Below, piece by piece: positions 1 through 8,000 of a DNA stretch of 10,284 bases (its first letter is position 1; every line of letters begins with the position of its first letter). Source of the DNA: an uncultured Bacteroidota bacterium. Lineage in GTDB: Bacteria > Bacteroidota > Bacteroidia > Bacteroidales > F082. Under the pieces are notes generated by a model that saw only the letters and a list, made by a program, of their open reading frames with translations, searched no databases and was not told the origin of the DNA. The position numbers were made by a program, and so were the translations under genes. The stretch spans positions 1-10,284 of the forward strand of contig UQNO01000055.1 of the NCBI GenBank assembly GCA_900542475.1, written 5' to 3'.

Positions 1-51
1 CGAATTTGAAAAAAATTAACAATTGCGATCTGTTTTTGAAAAAAAAATTAC

Positions 52-59
52 GATATTTG
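52..59 (+). promoter_or_regulatory. Possible -7 box of the LD-carboxypeptidase promoter
   Basis: The sequence GATATTTG lies 17 bases before the chosen ATG at 77 and matches the Bacteroidetes -7 consensus TAnnTTTG except at the first base. T-rich runs containing TTTG lie upstream (35-38), but the spacing to them is shorter than usual for a -33 element. The call rests on motif resemblance and position only. Confidence 0.3.
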
Positions 60-76
60 CAAAAGATACTCACATC

Positions 77-934
77 ATGATAACACCTGCATATTTAAAA
101 AAAGGCTCGAAAATAGCTTTTGTCGCTCCGGCAAGGAAGATTTCACGGGAAGAGATTATCGCTGCTGTGAAATGGATTAAAGGAAAAGACTTTGTTCCGG
201 TTTATGACGACCGTTTATTTGTTGATTATCACCAGCTTGCCGGTAGTGATGACTTTCGTGCAAGCGTGCTTCAAGATTATCTTGACAGAGACGACATCGA
301 CGCCATTTTCTGCGTCCGTGGCGGATATGGGACAATCAGGATTGTTGACAAACTCGATTTCTCAAAATTCGAAAGACATCCGAAATGGATTGTTGGCTAC
401 AGCGATGTGACGGTGCTGCACGCCAAGATGCAACAGCTTGGTTATCAGAGTGTTCATGCGACAATGCCGATAAATTTCCCAAAAAACACAAACGAGGCGT
501 TGAAATCGTTGTACGAGGCGTTGACAAATCCATTATATAAAATCATTCAACAACAATCGCTGTGCGATTTTGAGATGGATTTTCATCCGATTGGAAAGAT
601 GTCGATTGTTGGCGGCAATCTTTCTGTTTTGTATTCGTTGCTGGGGTCGGACTTGTTTCCGGAAACAGATGGGAAAATCTTGTTTATCGAGGACTTGGAC
701 GAATATCTTTATCACATCGACCGTATGATGACGGGGCTGAAACGGGCTGGAAAACTCGCTAATCTGAAAGGGCTTGTCGTGGGTGCGTTCAGCGACATGC
801 ATGACAACAGTGTTCCTTTTGGCATGAGTGTCAGGGAAATCATTTCCGAGAAGGTGAGAGAATACGGGTATCCGGTGCTTTGGGATTATCCTGCGGGGCA
901 TATTGATAACAATTGTGCAATAATTTTGGGATGA
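77..934 (+). CDS. LD-carboxypeptidase, peptidase family S66 (LdcA-like), C-terminus apparently short
   Basis: Predicted LD-carboxypeptidase of family S66, the serine peptidases that remove the terminal D-alanine from L,D-linked muropeptide tetrapeptides during cell-wall recycling; LdcA is cytoplasmic. The 285-residue protein opens with the family-typical stretch KKGSKIAFVAPARK. The Ser-Glu-His triad can be placed: Ser109 in GYSDVT, Glu205 in LFIEDLDEY and His275 in AGHIDNN. VRGGYGTIR (about 80-88) is also typical. I chose the ATG at 77 because the reading frame upstream to 23 encodes A-rich, non-homologous residues and a promoter-like box lies at 52-59. There is no signal peptide. The protein stops four residues after CAII, at LG, where relatives usually continue for some 15-20 residues with a final beta strand. 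The stop is followed within four bases by a heptamer repeat array. It converges on radA. Family call is firm; activity of the shortened form is uncertain. Confidence 0.88.
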   Translation: MITPAYLKKGSKIAFVAPARKISREEIIAAVKWIKGKDFVPVYDDRLFVDYHQLAGSDDFRASVLQDYLDRDDIDAIFCVRGGYGTIRIVDKLDFSKFERHPKWIVGYSDVTVLHAKMQQLGYQSVHATMPINFPKNTNEALKSLYEALTNPLYKIIQQQSLCDFEMDFHPIGKMSIVGGNLSVLYSLLGSDLFPETDGKILFIEDLDEYLYHIDRMMTGLKRAGKLANLKGLVVGAFSDMHDNSVPFGMSVREIISEKVREYGYPVLWDYPAGHIDNNCAIILG

Positions 935-937
935 TTT

Positions 938-1024
938 TAGTCATTAGCCATTAGTCATTAGCCATTAGTAAATAGCCATTAGCCATTAGTCATTAGTAAA
1001 TAGCCATTAGTCATTAGCAAATAG
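938..1024. repeat. Heptamer tandem repeat array, 12 units plus partial
   Basis: Twelve uninterrupted heptamers of form TAG-Y-(CAT or AAA) run from 938 to 1021, ending with a partial TAG at 1022-1024. The units are TAGTCAT (starts 938, 952, 987, 1008), TAGCCAT (945, 959, 973, 980, 1001), TAGTAAA (966, 994) and TAGCAAA (1015). A 21-base higher-order unit is present: 980-1000 and 1001-1021 are in tandem and differ at one base. Because seven is not a multiple of three, TAG falls in all three plus-strand frames within 21 bases. The array fills most of the gap between the convergent carboxypeptidase gene and radA. Heptamer arrays of this general kind are known in intergenic DNA of some bacteria; function here is unknown. 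Confidence 0.93.
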
Positions 1025-1055
1025 ATTTTGATGTCCATTCTAATGGCTAATGGCT
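974..1055. repeat. 16-bp perfect inverted repeat between convergent genes
   Basis: AGCCATTAGCCATTAG at 974-989 is the exact reverse complement of CTAATGGCTAATGGCT at 1040-1055, leaving a 50-base loop. The left arm is the only place in the heptamer array where two TAGCCAT units are adjacent; the right arm ends one base before the radA stop codon (1056-1058). The structure could mark the ends of transcripts arriving from both sides, but neither strand shows a good U-tract, so calling it an intrinsic terminator would be weak. Confidence 0.75.
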
Positions 1056-2426
1056 TTAAAATAATTCTTTAAACAACTGTCCTATTGTTGCTATCGGAAC
1101 CACTTCGATGTTGTATTTACTTATATCGAGGCCTTTTGCGTTGTATTTCGAGATAAAAATCTTATCGAAACCGAGTTTATCGGCTTCTGCTATGCGTGCT
1201 TCCACTCTGTTGACAGCCCGCACCTCGCCTGACAGTCCAACCTCTGCCGCAAAAGCGCATCTGCCGTCTATTGCGACGTCTTCCGACGACGACAACACCG
1301 CTGCCATCACTGCCAAATCCATGGCGGGGTCATCGACGCGAAGGCCGCCGGCGATGTTGAGAAACACGTCTTTGGCACCGAGGCGGAAACCGGCACGTTT
1401 TTCAAGCACTGCGAGAAGCATGTTCAAACGGCGGGTATCGAAGCCGGTGCTTGACCTTTGAGGTGTTCCGTATGCCGCCGAGCTCACAAGAGCCTGTGTT
1501 TCCACAAGCATAGGGCGCAATCCTTCGACCATGGCGGCGATAGCGATGCCGCTGACAGATGTCTCGCGTTGTGAGAGCAATATTTCACTGGGGTTCTTGA
1601 CCTCGCGCAAGCCCTCGGCGTTCATCTCGAAGATGCCGAGCTCCGACGAAGAGCCAAAGCGGTTTTTCACGGTTCGTAAAATCCTGAAACCATAATGACG
1701 GTCGCCTTCAAACTGTATCACGGCATCGACGATATGCTCCAGAATCTTCGGCCCTGCTATGGCACCGTCTTTGGTGATATGACCGATGAGGAACACCGGC
1801 ACATGGAATGTCTTCGCGATTTTGTTCATCTCCGCCGCTGTCTCGCGAATCTGGCTTATGCTTCCTGCCGTTGCCTCCACCGATGGCGACTCCAGGGTTT
1901 GAACAGAGTCGATAATCATGATTTCGGGCATCACGTCTTTAAAATGTTTCAAGATATTCCGGGTATCTGTTTCGTTGAGAATAAGGCAGTTATCGTTTTT
2001 TATTCCTATTCTGTCGGCGCGCATCTTTATTTGTTGCCGGCTTTCTTCTCCCGACACATAGAGAACCTTTTTCTTTTTGATATGCAGTGCCATCTGAAGA
2101 AGCAGCGTCGATTTACCGATTCCAGGCTCACCGCCTATAAGCACTATCGAGCCAGGCACGAGACCTCCACCGAGAACACGATTCAACTCCTCATAACCCA
2201 AGTCGATACGCTCTTCTTGGGCACTTGTGATATCGTGAATTGGGGTCGGATTGCTATTAAAGCCGTGAAAATCACTGTCTTTTGAAACAGTCTTGTTATC
2301 TTTTCCTATCACCACAGTTTCTTCCACATAACTGTTCCACGCTCCGCATCCAGGGCAATGTCCTATCCATTTCGGCGACTCATTACCACATTCCTTGCAA
2401 AAAAACACCGTTTTAATTTTTGACAT
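1056..2426 (-). CDS. radA: DNA repair protein RadA (Sms)
   Basis: RadA is a RecA-like ATPase that helps process recombination intermediates by driving branch migration in the cytoplasm. The 456-residue protein has the full family architecture: an N-terminal C4 zinc finger (Cys10, Cys13, Cys24, Cys27, with the typical KWIGHCPGCGAW stretch), Walker A GEPGIGKS at 99-106, Walker B MIIDS around 170-174, the RadA signature KNRFG at 254-258, and a C-terminal Lon-protease-like domain (about 285-456) with FLNIAGGLRVDDPAMDLA. Length is normal for the family. I set the start at the ATG at 2424-2426 (MSKIKTVFFC), directly before the zinc finger; an in-frame ATG further upstream at 2474 would add 16 unrelated residues. 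A promoter-like box lies at 2523-2530. The gene converges on the LD-carboxypeptidase gene. No abnormal residues were seen. Confidence 0.97.
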   Translation of the reverse strand: MSKIKTVFFCKECGNESPKWIGHCPGCGAWNSYVEETVVIGKDNKTVSKDSDFHGFNSNPTPIHDITSAQEERIDLGYEELNRVLGGGLVPGSIVLIGGEPGIGKSTLLLQMALHIKKKKVLYVSGEESRQQIKMRADRIGIKNDNCLILNETDTRNILKHFKDVMPEIMIIDSVQTLESPSVEATAGSISQIRETAAEMNKIAKTFHVPVFLIGHITKDGAIAGPKILEHIVDAVIQFEGDRHYGFRILRTVKNRFGSSSELGIFEMNAEGLREVKNPSEILLSQRETSVSGIAIAAMVEGLRPMLVETQALVSSAAYGTPQRSSTGFDTRRLNMLLAVLEKRAGFRLGAKDVFLNIAGGLRVDDPAMDLAVMAAVLSSSEDVAIDGRCAFAAEVGLSGEVRAVNRVEARIAEADKLGFDKIFISKYNAKGLDISKYNIEVVPIATIGQLFKELF

Positions 2427-2522
2427 AATTCTCGTCATTTCAACCGAATTGGAGACTTGAGCTCGCCAAAGCACTCACCTTGGGTGAAAAAATCTTCTTT
2501 TCAGTTAGTTACTAATATTTTG

Positions 2523-2530
2523 CAAAGATA
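2523..2530 (-). promoter_or_regulatory. -7 box of the probable radA promoter
   Basis: Read on the minus strand this is TATCTTTG, a full match to the Bacteroidetes -7 consensus TAnnTTTG. It lies about 97 bases before the chosen radA ATG and just downstream of the predicted terminator of the preceding gene, which fits an independent radA transcript. No clear -33 TTTG was found at the expected distance. Confidence 0.5.
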
Positions 2531-2562
2531 TAATTTTTTGTAGCCTGACGGTGAGAAATCCG

Positions 2563-2602
2563 AAAAAAATCCGGCAATTCGAGCTTGTCGGGAAATTTCC
2601 GG
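2563..2602 (-). terminator. Probable intrinsic terminator of the small cysteine protein gene
   Basis: On the minus strand CCGGAAATT (2602-2594) can pair with AATTGCCGG (2579-2571), eight of nine positions matching, with a 14-base loop, followed by A and seven Ts (2569-2563). It starts 19 bases after the stop of the gene at 2622-2921 and precedes the radA promoter box. The single mismatch lowers confidence. Confidence 0.5.
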
Positions 2603-2621
2603 CAACTGGGTGCTTAACACG

Positions 2622-2921
2622 TCAAGGTTCTGTCTCAATGTAAAAACTCACGGGTCTGAATCCATCGTTACAACTTATCATTGCGGAGTTAGGATTTTTC
2701 ATCCAGCCATCGTAGAAATTGCCACGGCCATTGGTAAGTTCCTGTACAAACCATCGCATCGACTCCCAGGCACTATCGCACATTCCGTCAGGCTTCTCAC
2801 CGTTTTCCGAAATCCACGACTGTCCTTCAACCACATCGCAAGTATGCTCGATTGGGTTTTCATAAATCTTTTGCAAATCAGTATAATTCGCCTTTCGTAT
2901 CGCTGTTATTTTTATTCTCAT
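2622..2921 (-). CDS. Small TIGR04076-like protein of unknown function
   Basis: A 99-residue protein without signal peptide or membrane segment, probably cytoplasmic. From memory it resembles the TIGR04076 family: start MRIKITAIRK, a CDVVEGQSW stretch, KPDGMCDSAW, an aromatic-rich middle (MRWFVQEL) and a C-terminal ISCNDGFRPVSFYIE. Three cysteines (28, 48 and 84) sit in the three motif blocks I associate with the family, which suggests a metal or redox role, but no function is established that I can name. The start at 2921 is the only sensible ATG, a TAnnTTTG box lies 18 bases upstream on the minus strand, and a hairpin with a T-run follows the stop. It therefore looks like a monocistronic gene, divergent from the dehydrogenase gene. 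The family match could not be verified here. Confidence 0.8.
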   Translation of the reverse strand: MRIKITAIRKANYTDLQKIYENPIEHTCDVVEGQSWISENGEKPDGMCDSAWESMRWFVQELTNGRGNFYDGWMKNPNSAMISCNDGFRPVSFYIETEP

Positions 2922-2938
2922 AAACGATTATTTGACTA

Positions 2939-2946
2939 CAAATATA
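2939..2946 (-). promoter_or_regulatory. -7 box of the probable promoter of the small cysteine protein gene
   Basis: On the minus strand this reads TATATTTG, a full match to TAnnTTTG, 18 bases before the ATG at 2919-2921, implying a very short leader. It sits in a very A/T-rich divergent spacer (2922-3085). No convincing -33 element was found. Confidence 0.5.
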
Positions 2947-3057
2947 CAAAAACTCATTGTTTTTCTTTCATTATATTAAAACTTATGAAACTGACTTAAA
3001 ATCACCGATGCAAAAATAAAAAATTCCTACAAAAATAAATAAAGATGATTTTTTTTG

Positions 3058-3065
3058 TACTTTTG
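3058..3065 (+). promoter_or_regulatory. -7 box of the promoter for the dehydrogenase-efflux cluster
   Basis: TACTTTTG fully matches the Bacteroidetes -7 consensus TAnnTTTG and is followed by GC, a common continuation. It lies 20 bases before the ATG at 3086, downstream of an A/T-rich stretch. As no other box was seen before 3872, it may drive all four genes from 3086 to 9526. Confidence 0.6.
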
Positions 3066-3085
3066 CGGCATAAATATGTATTGAA

Positions 3086-3841
3086 ATGGGCAAAATAGTA
3101 TTGATAACCGGCGCAACGAGCGGCATTGGTCTCGGTTGTGCGCGCAAATTCGCCGAAAATGGAGACAAACTCATTCTCACAGGACGCAATGCGAAGCTTC
3201 TTGAAGACATTCGCCAAGAACTGACAGCCAAGGGCACCCAGGTGCTGACGTTGGTTTTCGATGTCCGCGACCGCGAAAAAGCCACGGAATGTATTAAAAA
3301 TATTCCAAATGAATGGAAATCCATCGATGTTTTGGTAAACAACGCCGGTCTCGCTTTAGGTCTTGAGCCTGAATACGAGGGCAGCTACGATGACTGGGAG
3401 ACGATGATTGACACAAATATCAAAGGCTTGTTGACCATGACGCGTCTCATTGTGCCCGGCATGGTGGAGCGCAACCGCGGTCATGTCATCAACGTGGGCT
3501 CTGTCGCCGGTGACGCCGCTTACGCAAACGGCAACGTATATTGCGCCACGAAGTCAGCGGTGAAGACTCTCTCCGACGGTCTGCGTCTCGATGTGGCAGG
3601 CACCGACATCAGGGTGACAAACTTAAAGCCTGGATTAGTTGAGACGAACTTCAGCAACACACGTTTTCATGGCGACACCGAGCGAGCCGCCAACGTCTAT
3701 AAAGGAATAGAGCCGCTCACCGGCGACGACATCGCCGACGTGGCAGTCTATGCCGCCAACGCACCGGCACACGTCCAGATTGCAGAAGTGTTGATACTCG
3801 CCACACACCAAGGCAGCGGCAGCGTGATAGTAAGAAAATAA
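3086..3841 (+). CDS. ydfG: YdfG-like short-chain dehydrogenase (NADP-dependent 3-hydroxy acid dehydrogenase)
   Basis: Classical short-chain dehydrogenase/reductase of 251 residues, close to the length of E. coli YdfG, which oxidises L-allo-threonine, serine and other 3-hydroxy acids with NADP and also reduces malonic semialdehyde. Visible motifs: cofactor loop TGATSGIG (8-15), Arg34 in LTGRN (fits NADP preference), NNAG (85-88), Asn111 in DTNIKG, catalytic Ser139, Tyr152 and Lys156 (YxxxK). The block from LALGLEP through DDWETMIDT, then PGMVERN and NFSNTRFHGD, is strongly reminiscent of YdfG. No signal peptide; cytoplasmic. A good promoter box lies 20 bases before the start. The efflux adaptor gene starts 30 bases after the stop with no terminator between them, so co-transcription is likely, although a metabolic link to efflux is not obvious. 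The subfamily call is by recalled similarity; exact substrate is an inference. Confidence 0.9.
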   Translation: MGKIVLITGATSGIGLGCARKFAENGDKLILTGRNAKLLEDIRQELTAKGTQVLTLVFDVRDREKATECIKNIPNEWKSIDVLVNNAGLALGLEPEYEGSYDDWETMIDTNIKGLLTMTRLIVPGMVERNRGHVINVGSVAGDAAYANGNVYCATKSAVKTLSDGLRLDVAGTDIRVTNLKPGLVETNFSNTRFHGDTERAANVYKGIEPLTGDDIADVAVYAANAPAHVQIAEVLILATHQGSGSVIVRK

Positions 3842-3871
3842 TTTCGCAAACAAAATGTAAATCATATAGTT

Positions 3872-5002
3872 ATGAACAAACGCTATTTCATGATATGTTC
3901 AGTGCTTCTTTCAGCCTGCTGCATATTGATTTCCTGCAAAGAGAAAAAACAAGGAGAGATTCCCCAGGTAAAATATGAGACCAAAGTGCTTCAGCCTGAA
4001 TCAAGAATCTACAATGTGTCATTCCCTGCAACCACCTATGGCAATACTGAGATTAAGATTTATCCACAAGTGGAGGGCATCATCACCGCAAAGAAATTCA
4101 CAACCGGCACAAAAGTCTATAAAAACCAGACCGTTTATGTGATTGACCCGACGGAGTTCCAGCTCAGCGTAAAGTCGGCAGAAGCCAACTTGAGTGTCGC
4201 AAAAGCCAGAATGGAGACTACACAACTTCAATACGAGTCAAATCTGGAGTTGTTTAACAAGAAAATCATCAGTGAATATGTGTTGAAGACCATTCTTAAC
4301 GAGTTCAACTCCGCCAAGGCATCGGTACTTCAGGCGGAAGCACAACTCAACATTGCGAGAACCAACCTTGGTTATTGCAACATCACGGCTCCTGTCACAG
4401 GATATATTGACGCCAACGGCTTCGACGAGGGCGACATGGCGACACGCACAAAATATCTCTGCACCGTCAGCGACAACAGCATCATCAGCGCCGACTTCTC
4501 ATGTACAGAGGCGCAATTGCTGTCACTGATAAAGAGATTCAACTTACGCATCGGTGAAAAAGGCATAGAGGGTCCTAACGGTCAGTTCATAGGCGATGTC
4601 ATGCCGCGTTTGCGGTTGAAACTCAAAGACGGCTCGACGTACAATAAAGAAGGCGTTGTCACAAAGATTACAGCCATCGTCAACCCCACCACCGGAACGG
4701 TGACATGCACATCAGAATTCGAGAACCCTGACGGCGTACTCCGTTCAGGATTGTCGGTCAACGTGATTATCCCTGTCAAAATGGACAACGTGCTGTGCGT
4801 GCCGCAGACAGCCGCGGTGCGCCTGCAGGACCAGCTGATGTTCTATCGAATAAAAGACGACGGCACAGTGGAGGGTCTTATCTGTAAAGCCTATCCGTCA
4901 AACGACGGCACTGAATATTATATCACCGAAGGTCTGAATAGCGGTGACGAGATTGTTACCAACGGTGTTCGCAAATTGTCAAACGGTGTTAAAATAAGAT
5001 GA
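3872..5002 (+). CDS. RND efflux periplasmic adaptor (membrane fusion protein, AcrA/MexA type), lipoprotein
   Basis: Periplasmic adaptor linking the RND pump to the outer-membrane channel in a tripartite drug-efflux complex. The 376-residue protein has a lipoprotein signal: a hydrophobic stretch after MNKR and lipobox LISC with Cys22 as the probable lipidated residue, so it should be anchored to a membrane facing the periplasm. After the signal come the split lipoyl domain (about 60-95 and 168-195, with NITAPVTGYIDANGFDEGDM), an alpha-helical hairpin rich in Ala/Glu/Lys/Leu between them (about 96-166), the beta-barrel domain (about 200-300, including NPTTGTVT) and the membrane-proximal domain (about 305-376, ending with a SGDEIVTNGVRKL-type motif). 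Length is normal. Its TGA overlaps the pump's ATG (ATGA, 4999-5002), implying translational coupling. It resembles Bacteroides BmeA-type adaptors in role; the exact orthologue is not assigned. Confidence 0.95.
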   Translation: MNKRYFMICSVLLSACCILISCKEKKQGEIPQVKYETKVLQPESRIYNVSFPATTYGNTEIKIYPQVEGIITAKKFTTGTKVYKNQTVYVIDPTEFQLSVKSAEANLSVAKARMETTQLQYESNLELFNKKIISEYVLKTILNEFNSAKASVLQAEAQLNIARTNLGYCNITAPVTGYIDANGFDEGDMATRTKYLCTVSDNSIISADFSCTEAQLLSLIKRFNLRIGEKGIEGPNGQFIGDVMPRLRLKLKDGSTYNKEGVVTKITAIVNPTTGTVTCTSEFENPDGVLRSGLSVNVIIPVKMDNVLCVPQTAAVRLQDQLMFYRIKDDGTVEGLICKAYPSNDGTEYYITEGLNSGDEIVTNGVRKLSNGVKIR

Positions 5003-8000
5003 CAATGGAGAACATCAAGAAACAAAAATATTTTGTCAAGCATTGGGTGACTGCCCTTGCCATCACCGTGCTTATATGTCTCCTCGGTATTGTTGGTATC
5101 TTCTCGCTGCCGATAGAGCAGTATCCGAACATTGCGCCTCCAGAGGTAATCATTCAGGCTACTTATAGCGGCGCCGACGCCAACTCCGTGATGAAATCTG
5201 TCATCATGCCCCTCGAAGAGCAGATAAACGGTGTTGAAGACATGATGTACATCTCTTCAACAGCTCGTTCAAACGGTACAGCCGAAATAGATGTGTATTT
5301 TAAACAAGGCACCGATGCCGACCAAGCCACTGTGAACGTCCAGAACCGCGTGAACCAGGCTTTAGGGCTCCTGCCTTCAAATGTGACCACACAAGGTGTC
5401 ACTGTTACCAAGAGTGTGAACTCCATACTTCAGATTCTCGGCTTGGAGAGTACCGATGATAAGTTCGACCAGAAATTTATCACCAACTTCTTGGATATCA
5501 ACGTCATACCTGCTATAAGCCGTGTCACTGGCGTAGGACGCACCCAGCTTATCGGCGATAAATATGGTGTACGTATCTGGATAAAACCCGATGTGCTGGG
5601 AATGTACGGCATAACACCTGTCGAGATTATCAACGCCATCAACGAGCAGAATTTCGTATCGCCTGTCGGTAGAATCGAGAGTACAATCAATAAAATTGAT
5701 ATTGAGTTTCATGGATTGCTCGACGATATGGCACAGTTTGAAGATATTATTGTGCGAGCCAATGCCGAGGGAGATATTGTGCGTTTGAAAGACGTGGCGG
5801 AGGTCGAGCTTGGAACAAAGTCGTACGATTTCCGCTCAAATATCGACGGACATCCGGGAACATTGTTTATTATCAACCAGTCGCCGGGCGCCAACGCGAC
5901 ACAGGTCAACGCCGAAATCAACAAGGTACTTGAGGAAATAGAGAAGACCTTGCCGGCAGGCCTGGAGTTCAAGCGCTTGGAGACTTCCGACGATTTCCTC
6001 TTCGCCTCGATGCACAGCGTTGTCGAGACCCTTATCATCGCTATCATTTTGGTTATCCTTATCGTTTATATATTCTTGCAAGACCTCAAGGCGACCTTGG
6101 TACCTACTGTCTCCATTATCGTTTCATTAATCGGTACTTTTGCCATTGTCAAGGCGATGGGTTTCTCGCTTAACTTGTTGACGCTATTCGCTTTAGTACT
6201 TGCCATCGGCACGGTTGTGGACGATGCCATCGTTGTTGTGGAAGAGGTGATGGCAAAGATGGAAACAGGCAAATACAAGTCTGCCGCATCAGCCACTACC
6301 TCCGCTCTTAACGAGGTGACAGCGGCTGTCATCTCAACAACATGCGTGTTCATGGCTGTGTTTATCCCTGTCACCTTCATGTCGGGAACGTCAGGCACTT
6401 TCTTCAAGCAGTTCGGAACAATCATGGCCGGTTCCGTGGGTATTTCCTGTATCTCCGCTCTGACAATATGTCCTGCTCTTTGCGCCATTTTGTTTAAACC
6501 TAAAAACGAAAACGGCAAAAGGAGAAAAGGTATAAACTATTACGTCAAGAAAGGCTATGATGCCGCCTACAACACCCTGTTAGACAAATACATCAGAGGA
6601 GTCAGCAGATTCATTAAACGTCCGGTTTTCGCCTGGATTCTGTTACTCGCTTTCAGCGGAGGCATGGTATGGCTCATGAAGACAGCGCAACAAGACCTCA
6701 TTCCACAGGAAGACCAAGGATTCCTGCTGGTTGACGTTACCCTGGCTCCCGGCACTTATCTTAACGAAACACAAGACGCCGTTGAAAAACTTGAGGCTTT
6801 TGTTCGCACACTCGACGATACCGAATTGGTAGCCGCCATGACTGGTTTCTCCATGATGAACGGCGGCGCCGGCACTAACTATGCAACCATGATGGTGCGT
6901 CTGAAAAATTGGGAAGAACGTAAGTTTTACAGTATTGCCACCACACAGAAGCAAATTTATATGTGGTCCATGGTAAACATGCCAGAGGCTGATGTCACAC
7001 CTTATCAGATGCCGCAGATTCCTGGTTACGGTACAGGTTCCATGATGGAACTTAATCTCCAAGACCGTTCCGGAACAGGCGATGACGAGACTTTCTACTC
7101 TTTGGCATTGGAATTTACCGAGAAGTTGCGAAATCGTCCCGAAGTATCAACGGCAATAGCAGCATATTCCCCTGATTATCCGAAATATAAATTAGAAGTG
7201 GATATGGTTGCGTGCAAACGCAAAGGCGTTTCACCAAAGACTGTTGTACAAACTATTGGTACGAACCTTGCCGGAACATATATCGGCAATTACATTCAAT
7301 ACGGTAAGGTTTATCAGGTGCTTGTTGAAGCCGGCGACCAATATCGTATGGAGCAGAGTACGCTCAACAACATCTTTGTGCAAGTTGGTGACGAGATGAC
7401 GCCGGTGTCGGAATTTGTGACCCTCACATCGACATTGGGTTCGACTCAAGAACGTCGCTTCAATCTTTACACATGTTATAACATGAATGTCATGCCTGCG
7501 TCGGGCTACACCTCGTCGCATGTGCGTACCGCTATCGATGAGTTGATGGCGGAAGTATTTCCCGATGGCTATGGCTATGAGTTCGGCGGCATGGCGCGTG
7601 AGGAAGCGGAAACAGCCCAGTCAAACGACACATTAATCATCTATGCCATCGCCGTGTTGCTTGTTTACCTCATTCTCTCATGCCTCTACAACTCTTTGTT
7701 CATTCCTTTCGCTGTTTTGCTTTCAATCCCATTCGGTATCTTCGGCGCATACTTGGCGATACGTCCGTTGGAGTCGTTGATGGGTGTCGGTGTCAACGTA
7801 TATGTGCAAACAGGTGTCATCATGCTGATGGGTTTGGTGGCCAAGACCGCTATCCTTATCACCGAGTTTGCAGTTCAGAAACGTCAGGAGGGGCTGTCTA
7901 TCTACGATGCCGCTGTCGGTGCTTGCAGGGACCGTCTGCGTCCTATCTTGATGACAGTCTCAACTATGATTATAGGTATGATTCCCCTTGTCGTGGAGGG

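Noticed and set aside
23..76. N-terminal extension of the LD-carboxypeptidase
   Set aside because: The stretch overlaps the promoter-like region and gives Lys-rich residues unlike the family; the ATG at 77 opens directly into the conserved domain.
938..1024. CRISPR-like array
   Set aside because: Repeat units are seven bases with no spacers and no cas genes nearby; it is a simple tandem repeat.
1695..2285. Long open frame (196 codons) on the plus strand inside radA
   Set aside because: It lies fully antisense to radA, whose protein is intact and conserved; its translation is rich in His, Arg and Cys and resembles no family.
2427..2474. Upstream ATG giving RadA a 16-residue N-terminal extension
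   Set aside because: The extra residues do not resemble RadA, and the ATG at 2426 sits right before the zinc finger as in other RadA proteins.
2587..2602. Palindromic GGGAAATTTCC as an operator
   Set aside because: It is better explained as part of the stem of the terminator at 2563-2602, and lies far from the radA promoter box.
2610..2999. Plus-strand open frame of 129 codons across the small cysteine protein gene
   Set aside because: It is antisense to a gene with recognisable motifs, promoter box and terminator, and crosses the divergent promoter region; no family resemblance.
6066..6518. Minus-strand open frame of 150 codons inside the RND pump gene
   Set aside because: Shadow frame opposite the transmembrane segments of an intact pump; Val/Ser/Thr-rich product with no recognisable domain.
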